Shown: positions 33,276-43,606 of the stretch, piece by piece | How positions within the stretch are numbered: position 1 is the stretch's first letter | How the letters are laid out: every line of letters begins with the position of its first letter | Assembly (NCBI GenBank): GCA_037976565.1 | Contig: CP137667.1 | Location: 26,552,277-26,616,276, forward strand | DNA from: Mesocentrotus franciscanus | Taxonomy: Eukaryota; Echinodermata; Echinoidea; Camarodonta; Strongylocentrotidae | DNA length: 64,000 nucleotides | Direction: 5' to 3' | Position numbers and translations under genes: made by a program | Notes under the pieces: generated by a model | Database searches by the model: none | Seen by the model: only the letters and a program-made list of their open reading frames with translations | Told to the model about the DNA's origin: nothing

Positions 33276-34432
33276 CGAGAGAGTAAAGTCCCGATAACTA
33301 ACCGAAAGAGAAGATGCCTATTCTCTCGATAAATTTTAATTGCCTGAATACCGTTGTCATTATCCAATATAATTATAAATTCCCTCTCTCGAAATAGTAT
33401 GTAAATACTGTACGTAAACTATACATCTACCTCTTCCATTGTGTAATCGTATCTCTTAGATATTTACTGAAAGCCAGTCATATGATATCATAATGTATAA
33501 TTTGAAAAGTGGTAAAATAATGATAAACTTCTTATTAGTGTTAATTCCCTCATGCTGTTATTCACAAAGTATTTTTTTAAATGTTTGTGCTCATATTTCT
33601 TGACTTATATTGTGATAATTTTGTATCTTTTCAGATTTCACGTGTCGTCCTGTAAAGTTATTGGTATTATTATTTTGTTTTCATTTTTTAATATCATTTT
33701 ACTCTTCGTATGGATGTTACATTAAACTTGCTTAGTACATCAAATACAAATTTTTAAAAATCCGAAGTGGACCATGGTGTGACATTCCATTAAAATTTCC
33801 GTCGTATTCACTTTGCACCCTGGCTTAAAAGCCATTAAAGTGAATGCTCTGTGAACTGATATTATGAAAGATTAGTTTGCTATGGTGTAAAGAAGAGCTA
33901 TGTATCAACACAAAATAGGCCCAGTTTAACCGTCGAAAGTTCTGTTTCTTGACTAAACATCCGAAGTAATGTAAGAATATTATGATATCTTTGTTAACGT
34001 TTACTGCATTTCTGTTATAATTGGTAATGTCACTTTTTGCACATTTCATGTGAAGTCGGCACTTTTTCTTTCCTTAATTATTACCGCTTCAATTAAATTC
34101 ATTTAAGTTAAATTATATTAAATTAAATTCAATCATACAGATATTCTGATAACCACACACGGTGATTGGTCTGAAAACCAATCCGGATCTTACATTTTTG
34201 TTTTCATTTTTTGTGTCATGATAATGTACCTACAACTTCCTCCTTGGTGCATAGGTATAATTGAGATACCCTAATGTGATCGACCAAACTCGAGGACAAT
34301 GTTCAGCTTGACAATTTTTTCGTATGGTCTAAGTAACTTGGTCCGGTCAATTCTTATGGGAAAAATGGGGCGACTATTTCGGGACAGACTACTGACCCCT
34401 GTACTGTTTTGTACAAAGTTTTGTTAAGTACC

Positions 34433-36414
34433 TTTAAAGGGAAATTCAACCTTGATATCAAACCACTCTAGAGAAAAGCAGAACAATAAGAAAAGTAGGC
34501 TGGTGAAAGTTTGAATGAAATCGGACAAAGTTGATGAAGCTATTAATTTAAAAAAGTTGTAATCACTACAAATATAGGCCTCTTCAAATTGGCTGAATCG
34601 GTAATGTCTCTGTGATGTACTGGCGGACAACTTTCCCATTTCTTCCAACACCAAAAAATTACTTGAATTTTAAAAGGGAGAAGGCGCTTACGCGAAAAAA
34701 CGGAAATATAATGATATTTTTGTGCACGACAAACGGGTGAGTTATCCGTCACTATACGTCACAATACAATGACCAATCTGCCAATTTGATATATATATAT
34801 GTAGCATGGTGGAATACACTGGGATTAAATACGAATGTGAACATGCTGAGTAGCCCGTGAACTTGAAAGTAGCCGAGTTAAAAGGAATATGAGTCCTAGG
34901 GGATAGTAGATTGATAAATAAATGGCTTGGAGATAGATTATGTAGGTGAAGGGACAAGGGAAAAAGAGTAGGGCGATAGGTCGAGTGGGGTTAAGAACGA
35001 TAAAAATACCTTGGACAACAGATTTGTTTTTGATAGAATTTAGCTATGTGTTTGTGAAAATGGTGAATGATAACAGAGTCGTTGTATTGGTAGTTAATTG
35101 ATACTCTAGAGCCTGAGCTGTCACTGGTATCTCGAGAATATTCCAACGAGTGAATCCAGCATACCCACGCTGAATACTATAAGGACTGCCCCTTCATTTG
35201 ACCAATCAGAAATAAAAACAGTTAAAATGTTTGTTAGAGTTTTGGGTTAGAAAGTTTAGACCAATGAAAGAAGTTTTGCCCTGTCCAATAAGAAGTCGAC
35301 AGTGGTGGGAGATCAGGTGACCAAAAAGTATTATGGGATGGGAAAACAAAGAAAATTAATAAGGAATTTGTTGGACTCGAGGTGCGAGCTAGAAAGCTGA
35401 ACGGTGTGCTAATTGAGTATAAAAAGACCCAATCCTCCCTTCCCTTCGCACTTGCATCCCTGGCACCCGAGCATTTGCCACCCCCTTAGGAGGGTGCACC
35501 TTTCCCTATTCCCTAAGTTTATTCCTACTACCATGGACATTTGGAGATCCCCAACTTTTACTAATTAAAGCTTCGTCCTCGGAACGTTTTGAAAGTTCCT
35601 GAACTATATCTTCTTGTCGCTGTTGGCTGACGGTAATAGAAAGGGACTGAACCTACATAACAGTACTTCACTTCACTGCACTTTACCATTCTCAAGTAGA
35701 GAGAACACCTCCACCCTAGAATTACGGGAAGGGACAAAGGAGACCGCTGATTTGTGTTCTTATTGGAGAAAAGTCACTGATTCGACGTAACTGGGACCGG
35801 AGACGAGCACACACATTTAAGACCCTCCGACGCCCCATCAGGACCTCGAGAGGAATTTCAAGTCTGCTACGCCCCGACACCAAGTGCGACGAGTCGCGAG
35901 ACCGGATCAAGAAAGAGCTAAGTCAAACCGTCCCCGATTAAAAAGGCCTATAAACTCTTAAAGACAAGTTATGAACCGAAGACTCTAAAAGTCCGATTAA
36001 TTTAAATAACATCTTTTCCCTTTCCCCTCCCTCTCCTACTAATAAATATATCTTAAGTGAGTGAATGTTGATGTGGATGAGTAAACGAGCTCAAGTAATT
36101 AAGTAAATAAAAAGTACCATAGGGATAAGCACTTAAGAAGCAAGAACCTGTAACCTTTTCTCGAATAAACGACCAAGTGAAATTGTAATTGAAACTGTTT
36201 AAATTCGTATTAATTTATGTCGTGGTCTTGTGGTTTTAACTAACATCCCCACCTCGGCCACGGTGAGAGGTTGCTCTCCAACTGAATTAACAGACCTTAA
36301 CAAAAACAAACCCCCAAAACGTTGAACCGCCGCTGCCGAGGGGTCGGGGGCGTTAGATATATATATACGCTTTAATACAAATGATCTTATTGCAAGGGTT
36401 GGATTGCCCTTTAA
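34433..36414. mobile_element. MITE with TTTAAAGGGAAAT ends, split by a later insertion
   Basis: TTTAAAGGGAAATTCAACCTT at the left (34433) matches the reverse complement of AGGGTTGGATTGCCCTTTAA at the right (ends 36414). The same element without the insertion is at 49518-49729 in copy A. The left part keeps about 190 bp that copy A has lost. Frames inside are not genes. Confidence 0.75.
34800..36356. mobile_element. Probable solo LTR, about 1.56 kb
   Basis: Comparison with copy A (49660-49710) shows that this block is an insertion: copy A reads straight from CCAATTTGA to TACGCTTT. The insert begins TGTAGCATGG, ends near GGGCGTTAG and is flanked by ATATA on both sides. Inside is a TATA box with a following C-rich start-like region (GAGTATAAAAAGACCC near 35420). 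There is no coding frame. This fits a single LTR left after recombination; the 3' end lacks a clean CA, so the class stays open. Confidence 0.45.
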
Positions 36415-36930
36415 CATATCGAATTTCTTCGTTCTTTATTTTTCCTCTGTTCTCTTTTTTTCTTAACTTAAACAATTGTTATAGAAAGTATGTATACGCT
36501 GTAAATGTAGCCTTTTTATTACAATAACATGTTCATTTTACTTTGTATAAACACAGTATTGTTGACGGACACTGGATATATTAGTGGCAGATCTAGATTA
36601 TACTTGTCTTATGTGATATTGACATATGTAAACTAAGTATTCTTTTGTTATTACTGCAAGCCTACCCAAATTAAAATCACAAGAATGGAACATTTTCTGA
36701 GCATAAAAACGACTGATTTAATTTGTTTAATCGTAAATGAGGTGATAAAAGAAATCTCTAAATGAGGCGCAAGCTGACGTAGAATTTGGTAATTTTGATC
36801 CTTACTACGTTACATTTTGATCACATCTTGCAGGTGTCCATACGCTGTCAGATCTCTCGCCATGTTTCTTAGCAAACCGTGTTATCTTACATTGTATGGA
36901 AAGTAAGATGTCATCGCAGTTAGGCAGGCG

Positions 36931-37870
36931 CGGATCCAGGAATTTCGGCAAGGGGGTCACAATGAAAGACGGACAGAAGCGGCGTATCAGCGCCGCGTTC
37001 CCCGCTTGCGCGGACAGGGGGTGTCGGAGTGGGGATGTGCCCCCTAGCTGAGAACATCTATTTTCAAACTCAATTCACGCGATTTGGTGTGTACTTTTGT
37101 CAACATTTCATTATTATTTATCAACAGTTGAAAAGAAAACTTTTACCGGCTATCTTAAATCCCTGTCAATAACATAAAACTAGAACTGAATCGTGGCTGG
37201 GTTTGCGGGTTTCAAAATGTTATGTCATTTGACCAGTCCATTAGACTTAAGCTGAATTTATACTCGAAACGCAACGGTACATGCGCGGTACACTGTTTTT
37301 TGCTTGCCGATATATCGATTATTTTCTGCCGCAACTCACCGCAAAGTCATCGCATTTTGTTAAGATGTATTTGAACTTTATTGCAATGCTAGTATGAACC
37401 ACAGAATTTTCACAAGTTTTCTTTTCAACTGTAGAGCAATAATAAAGCCAATATAATGAAAATGTTGAATATCAAAGTAAACACCAAATCGCGTGAAATG
37501 AGTTTGAAACTTGAAATTTTCTTCAGCTAGGGAGGTGGGGACACATCCCCTCAGAAAAATCTCGCAAAATGGGAACAAAAATTTGGCAAAATTGAGAAGA
37601 AATTAGGGACCATCGGGAAGAAAAGTGAACACCGGGAAGTCCGTGGGTTGCCCGGCTGAATGTTAGGGTGCCTACGCGCACGCGTGGATTCAGCCCCCCC
37701 CCTTTTGCGGCTAAAAAAAAAGAGAAAGAAAGAGAAAAGTGGAAAATAATCATGCATATGGCTCATGTCATGAAAATGTCATAAACATTGTCATTAACCA
37801 TGTCATTCATGAGATATGAAGCGAACAAAATCCATACAGAAAAAAGGAAAAACATATATACATGTAGATC
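36931..37870. repeat. Repeat-rich stretch with a foldback
   Basis: Arms at about 37033-37145 and 37412-37556 are inverted copies (CTAGCTGA..., TCACGCGATTTGGTGT, AACAGTTGAAAAGAAAACTT) around a spacer of about 270 bp. GGCGCGGATCCAGG at 36931 recurs at 56675 inside the hAT-like element. No gene. Confidence 0.55.
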
Positions 37871-37879
37871 CTGACGAAA

Positions 37880-38840
37880 TCAATAGGTGCTCTGCGACGC
37901 TACGCTGCAGATCACCTTATTACAAATATTAAACGACTGGTTTAGAAGTAACAAGCTATTATTGAATTTTAAGAAAACAAAGTATGTATTACTCCATTCT
38001 AAAAGGAAAGGAATCCATCAAAACTGACCCGATAAGAATTGAAAGTACTGTTATTGAGAGAACTGGTCATTCATTTTCTATAAGGCATTCTTATTCATGA
38101 GTCACTTGACTGGAAGTATCACATTGCTAATATCTCTTCTAAGCTTTCAAGAAGTATAGGTGTTTTATCCAAACTCAGATATCTTATACCCACCAATCTA
38201 TCTTGATAAACTCTATATTTCACAAAAAGTGCAATACGACTGATAAAAAAGAGTGACTGTCGTAATCCCAGTCTACCACTATTTATTAAATTAAAAATTT
38301 CCCCAAAGTTTGAACTATTGAAACCTAATATATCAGTTTTAATGTATAAGTATCACAAAGGGATTCTCCCGGTAATTGTTGATAATATTTAAGAACTAAT
38401 TCTTCATTCCATACGTATCACACTCGTACGCGGGATAATCTTTGTGTTCCTATTACTCGTTCAACTACAATAACCCATCATATCCGCTGTACAGGAAAAA
38501 TATGAATGGAATTCAATTTGTAATAACCTTAAATCCGCTCCACACTTTCTCGTTTTAGAACTCTATTCAAACGCTACATTTTTTAAACAATGTCATCCCT
38601 GACTGAGTAGACCCTTTCTTATCTTTTTCATTCTCACCTCTTCCCTTTCTCATTCCCACCTATTCCTTTTCTTTTCTTTCTCTTTCTCACCTCTTCCCTT
38701 TCTTCTCTTTCTCATTCTCAACTCTCCCTTTTTGCTGTATTGCTCTTGTGTGTTTGTGTGTGATTGTGGGTGTGTGCATATACATGGGTGATACCTGCTG
38801 ATAGTTAGTGGTCGGTCCTTTTATTTTCTTTCTTCTTATT
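37880..38840 (+). mobile_element. CR1/Jockey-type LINE remnant, C-terminal part
   Basis: Broken frames give LLNFKKTKYVL (about 37962), a SHLTGSITLLISLLS block equivalent to the ...LDWKYHI... part of LINE reverse transcriptases, and a tail resembling the C-terminus of the LINE at 12556. It is followed by CT-rich and GT-rich 3' sequence. Many indels; inactive. It separates copy 0 from copy A. Confidence 0.6.
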
Positions 38841-39046
38841 TATAATGAAGGCCTATACATGGATCGAAGCCCATCTTTTTGAGATTATCTTCCTTCTCTC
38901 TATCTTTCTCTATTTGTTCTCATAATATGATTCATGCTATCTGTTACTTTTCCCTTTTCCTTCTCTTACATGCTCTTTCCCTTTGTCTTTCTTGCGAATT
39001 ATCACTAATTTTATCACTTATCTCGATCATTGACTACTGTTCCTTT

Positions 39047-39054
<8 letters not shown>

Positions 39055-39077
<23 letters not shown>

Positions 39078-39078
39078 G
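39055..39078. repeat. (CT)n microsatellite
   Basis: A short CT run upstream of the TRIM copy. The equivalent, shorter run is at about 50957-50972 in copy B. Confidence 0.9.
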
Positions 39079-39431
39079 AATATCCACCCTCTTTCGAAAT
39101 TAATATGCTACACCTGAGGAAAAGGGTAGATATATATGGACAGGTTAATAAACTAACATTCAAGGATTGATCAAACAAATGATCATACCAATTTCCTGTT
39201 TTGCAGTTCACCTGTTTATGGCTTTGAATGAAAATAAGTACTGCCGTATCTGTAAAAGAATTACAAATAAATAAAATAGAATTAGTAATACATTAAAAAA
39301 ATAAGATACTCATAAATCTGAAATATCTCAGTCGCACGGACGAGAGCAACACCAGACCGACCCCAGACCGCATAAAATAAAAGCCACATTACCCCGAATG
39401 TCCCCTAAACAGATCCATGTGGAGTCGGTTT

Positions 39432-39576
39432 GAGCCAGGCTTGTGGCATTATTTAGGTATCACTGGCTCTACAGAGAAGGTTAGAGCCAGTCTCGTGGCC
39501 TCATTGAGGTATTACTGGCTCTACAGAGAAGTTTAGAGCCAGTCTCGTGGCCTCATTGAGGTATTACTGGCTCTAT
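39432..39576 (+). repeat. Hairpin minisatellite, 3 units (copy A)
   Basis: Three units of about 52 bp, each opening with GAGCCAGT-type and closing with ACTGGCTC, so every unit can fold into an 8-bp hairpin. Copy B has nine units at the same place. Confidence 0.9.
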
Positions 39577-41371
39577 CGGGAGAATAAAAAAAGAGCAATT
39601 GAGCTGCTAAGTTAACTAGCAAACATACCCATTGTGCTTTCTAATTATTCCTTAACATATTCCAATTGTAATTTAAATTCATAAATAAGATAAAGATGTC
39701 ATGCATATCTAACTGCCTGATGACTAGTACGAGAGAAAATGTCCAGGGCCGATTAGAAACGGTCTATAAAGTTTAATCGGGAATGTTGACTATGTAGTAT
39801 ATAGTATACAAATATATACTGTCTTGAGAGTGACTGCAAAATAACACTATTGCAGTCACCGAGGGACCATAGATTTAATCCAGAGACTCGAATAGAGGCA
39901 GTATATATTTGTTTTATATACTTTATTCATATATTCATTGTTCATTGATTGCTTAAGAGATGTTGCTGTAAAAAAATCAAAGAATTCAAACTTTTAATAC
40001 CCGCTGTAGCCATTACATTTGCCTTGTCATTTCCTACTTGCGCAGCTCAACATATTTATATATATATATGAGTACTGTGTCAATTTTTGCTAGCCGTAAT
40101 TAGTAATTTTTGCTAAATAGTGTGTTTATTTTTGATTATGTGACTCTCTTTTAACCAATCAATGAACAAGAATATATAAGAATAATTGTTTAGGCCAAAT
40201 TGTGTTGGCTTTTTTCTGAGATTTTGGAATCATTTAAAATAATAACACACTGATGTCAATCTTGCTGAAAATCACAACCATTGAAAGCCACTGTACACAG
40301 ATATATGATTCCAGCAATGTCTCAGACTTATTTTGGCTATTTTGCTAGTCCAAAACAATCCATTCACTTTACAATGAAAAGAAAAACTTTTCGACAGTTT
40401 TTTCCTTGATGCAGTTTCACAAACAGAACTTTTATGATTACCTTGATATATTATTATTTCAAATGAATCATATTTCCGTGCAATATGGTCTACATATTCT
40501 ATTTGATATCATTTTTCACATCAGCTCTTCAAACAGACATGATTGACATTATTATGGTTATATAGTCTAAACCGAGTCTAAATCATGATAATTTGTATAA
40601 GAGAGGAAGTGGTGATTTTTTTTCAGGCGAATTTTGCATTTTAATAAGTGTAGCCTCGTGGCATTCCATACGCAAACAAATTGAGAGAAATTGCTGACAG
40701 AGAAAAGGGAAGAGAATGAGAGAAATGGAAGGAGATAAAGGAAGAATAGTGGAGAAAGAAGGGGTGACATATAAATATGGTTACAGTCTTTTACCCTTCC
40801 AAACATAGTAATAAAAACAAATAAAATGTTTGGCTCTATTACTTGGGATTATACTAAATTGGATCTCCAACACAATGTATCCACAACTGAAAACCTAAAT
40901 ATGTCGCCCTCTATAGATAAACATGATGAATACCGCCTATATTAAAGTTCAAAGGTGCTTAGTATCGGCTGGCTGCGCGCGCGCTCTCTGTGGGAAAACC
41001 CACTTCTATTTATAGATCTAGGATGCACAAACTGCGTTATATTCATAAACGATCTACTGTTAGTTTAACATTTTAATTATATTTGTATTGATGTATACAC
41101 TTGAATAGAGACTCAGTGTTTTCGATCACATATTTGTATTTGTAATCAACGTGAGAACTTGGTACAGAACTGCATGTAGTTAGGACGCATTCTACTACAT
41201 CCTACTATACCTCACTGCATTGGCACTGCATCTAGTTTGTGCTTGCATGAACTTACTGTTGGCTTCTATTACACGTCAGCTGATCACAAATTTAAGTTTT
41301 ATTGGGCATTGGATATATGCGTAGAATCGGCTCGCGTTTGTAATAAGCCAGAAATCCGATAATTTGTAACA
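39577..41371. other. Upstream region of TRIM copy A, no other gene seen
   Basis: AT-rich, closely matching 51835-53646 of copy B. It must hold the promoter and 5' UTR, but no TATA box or start site can be fixed. A TATATATATA run lies near 40057. The exon-1 ATG is in good context (AACAATGG). Confidence 0.5.
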
Positions 41372-42013
41372 ATGGCTGAGCAAACTGAGAAAGAGAAAGT
41401 TCCAAGCTCTTCAGAGAACCTGACGTGACCACTATGTCTTGATATCTTCGACGAGGCAACGATCCTGACTTCATGCGGACACACCTTCTGTAGGAAATGT
41501 CTCAAGAACTATGACATTTCCCACCAGGATCTCGATCACATGATCTGTCCTCTCTGCAGGAAGATCACCAAGTTGTCTGCGAACCGTGTCGATGATTTCC
41601 TCAGCAATGTGACTGTCAACGGACTTGTAGACAATTACCACGGCACGTGTGGAGGGATGAACGCTGTCCTTGAGATGCGTCCAAAATGCACTGCTTGCAA
41701 GTTTCATCAAGAATCAGATGCTGTCTCATTCTGTAGAACGTGTAATAATTACATGTGCACTAAATGCGACTGCAGCCATGAGCTGCTGACATCACTCTTT
41801 GAAGGCCATGAGATTGTATCCATACAGGATATCATCAACGGGAAGGTCAGTATTGGTCATCTATCTGAGAAATGCTGCATCCACAAACAAGAGAACAAAG
41901 ATATGTTTTGTGAGGATTGTAAGGTCCATGTCTGTCTCAAGTGCGTGATCGTCGGTCATCAATATCACAACATCAAAAATCAAGCTGACTTCGAGCAGCA
42001 GTTACGTATTAAG
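41372..42013 (+). pseudogene. TRIM exon 1, copy A1, with a stop at the first RING cysteine
   Basis: 642 nt, homologous to exon 1 of copy B over its full length, ending at an AAG/GTAAGG donor (42013/42014). Codon 19, the first zinc ligand of the RING finger, is TGA (41426-41428) where copy B has TGT. The rest is open: RING, B-box 1 with both leading cysteines (C106 and C109) and B-box 2. Initiation downstream would give a protein without the RING. The same stop is found in A2, so it arose before A1 and A2 separated. The exon is followed by 104 bp of intron and then the gap. Confidence 0.9.
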
Positions 42014-42117
42014 GTAAGGGGTTCATTTGAAATTACTTGCGTTTGGCCAAGGCCTGACAAGTTACCCATACAATTCAGATAAGGGAAGGTACACATAGGT
42101 GCCGTAAATGGGGAGGG

Positions 42118-42617
42118 NNNNNNNNNNNNNNNNNNNNNNNNNNNNNNNNNNNNNNNNNNNNNNNNNNNNNNNNNNNNNNNNNNNNNNNNNNNNNNNNNNN
42201 NNNNNNNNNNNNNNNNNNNNNNNNNNNNNNNNNNNNNNNNNNNNNNNNNNNNNNNNNNNNNNNNNNNNNNNNNNNNNNNNNNNNNNNNNNNNNNNNNNNN
42301 NNNNNNNNNNNNNNNNNNNNNNNNNNNNNNNNNNNNNNNNNNNNNNNNNNNNNNNNNNNNNNNNNNNNNNNNNNNNNNNNNNNNNNNNNNNNNNNNNNNN
42401 NNNNNNNNNNNNNNNNNNNNNNNNNNNNNNNNNNNNNNNNNNNNNNNNNNNNNNNNNNNNNNNNNNNNNNNNNNNNNNNNNNNNNNNNNNNNNNNNNNNN
42501 NNNNNNNNNNNNNNNNNNNNNNNNNNNNNNNNNNNNNNNNNNNNNNNNNNNNNNNNNNNNNNNNNNNNNNNNNNNNNNNNNNNNNNNNNNNNNNNNNNNN
42601 NNNNNNNNNNNNNNNNN
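42118..42617. other. Assembly gap, 500 N
   Basis: Exactly 500 undetermined bases between two nearly identical copies of TRIM exon 1 and its upstream sequence. The size is nominal. Confidence 0.99.
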
Positions 42618-42967
42618 ATGCACAAACTGCGTTATATTCATAAACGATCTACTGTTAGTTTAACATTTTAATTATATTTGTATTGATGTATACACTTGAA
42701 TAGAGACTCAGTGTTTTCGATCACATATTTGTATTTGTAATCAACGTGAGAACTTGGTACAGAACTGCATGTAGTTAGGGACGCATTCTACTACATCCTA
42801 CTATACCTCACTGCATTGGCACTGCATCTAGTTTGTGCTTGCATGAACTTACTGTTGGCTTCTATTACACGTCAGCTGATCACAAATTTAAGTTTTATTG
42901 GGCATTGGATATATGCGTAGAATCGGCTCGCGTTTGTAATAAGCCAGAAATCCGATAATTTGTAACA

Positions 42968-43606
42968 ATGGCTGAGCAAACTGAGAAAGAGAAAGTTCCA
43001 AGCTCTTCAGAGAACCTGACGTGACCACTATGTCTTGATATCTTCGACGAGGCAACGATCCTGACTTCATGCGGACACACCTTCTGTCGGAAATGTCTCA
43101 AGAACTATGACCTTTCCCACCAGGATCTCGATCACATGATCTGTCCTCTCTGCAGGAAGATCACCAAGTTGTCTGCGAACCGTGTCGATGATTTCTCACC
43201 AATGTGACTGTCAACGGACTTGTAGACAATTACCACGGCAAGTGTGGAGGGATGAACGCTGTCCTTGAGATGCGTCCAAAATGCACTGCTTGCAAGTTTC
43301 ATCAAGAATCAGATGCTGTCTCATTCTGTAGAACGTAATAATTACATGTGCACTAATTGCGACTGCAGCCATGAGCTGCTGACATCACTCTTTGAAGGTC
43401 ATGAGATTGTATCCATACAGGATATCATCAACGGGAAGGTCAGTATTGGTCATCTATCTGAGAAATGCTGCATCCACAAACAAGAGAACAAAGATATGTT
43501 TTGTGAGGATTGTAAGGTCCATGTCTGTCTCAAGTGCGTGATCGTCGGTCATCAATATCACAACATCAAAAATCAAGCTGACTTCGAGCAGCAGTTACGT
43601 ATTAAG
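42968..43606 (+). pseudogene. TRIM exon 1, copy A2, stop plus two frameshifts
   Basis: Same as A1, with the TGA at codon 19 (43022-43024), plus a 1-nt loss near 43194 and a 2-nt loss near 43336. Together they restore the frame: the exon is 639 nt instead of 642. The sequence on both sides of the gap (41030-42117 against 42618-43710) differs at only about nine places, so A1 and A2 may be two haplotypes placed side by side rather than a true duplication. Confidence 0.88.

Larger units (their letters stand above)
33293..36930 (+). repeat. Duplicated segment, copy 0: flank downstream of a TRIM gene, gene missing
   Basis: From GATAACTAACCGAA on, this matches the 3' flank of TRIM copy A (from about 48450) and copy B (from about 63439). 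It continues past the MITE to the GTCCATACGCTGT unit at 36836-36924. The matching position in copy A is about 100 bp after the TRIM stop codon, but here the satellite stands in place of the gene. No coding sequence is left. The copy carries an extra LTR-like insertion. Confidence 0.9.

Noticed and set aside
35410..35530. Promoter of a host gene (TATAAAAAG box)
   Set aside because: It lies in a 1.56-kb insertion absent from the paralogous site, with no coding frame after it; an LTR promoter is more likely.
37378..37766. Overlapping minus-strand frames
   Set aside because: They lie in a foldback repeat with a C-rich run; composition is low-complexity at one end and no domain is seen.
42062..42671. 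Coding frames of 187-188 codons
   Set aside because: They run across the second block of N.
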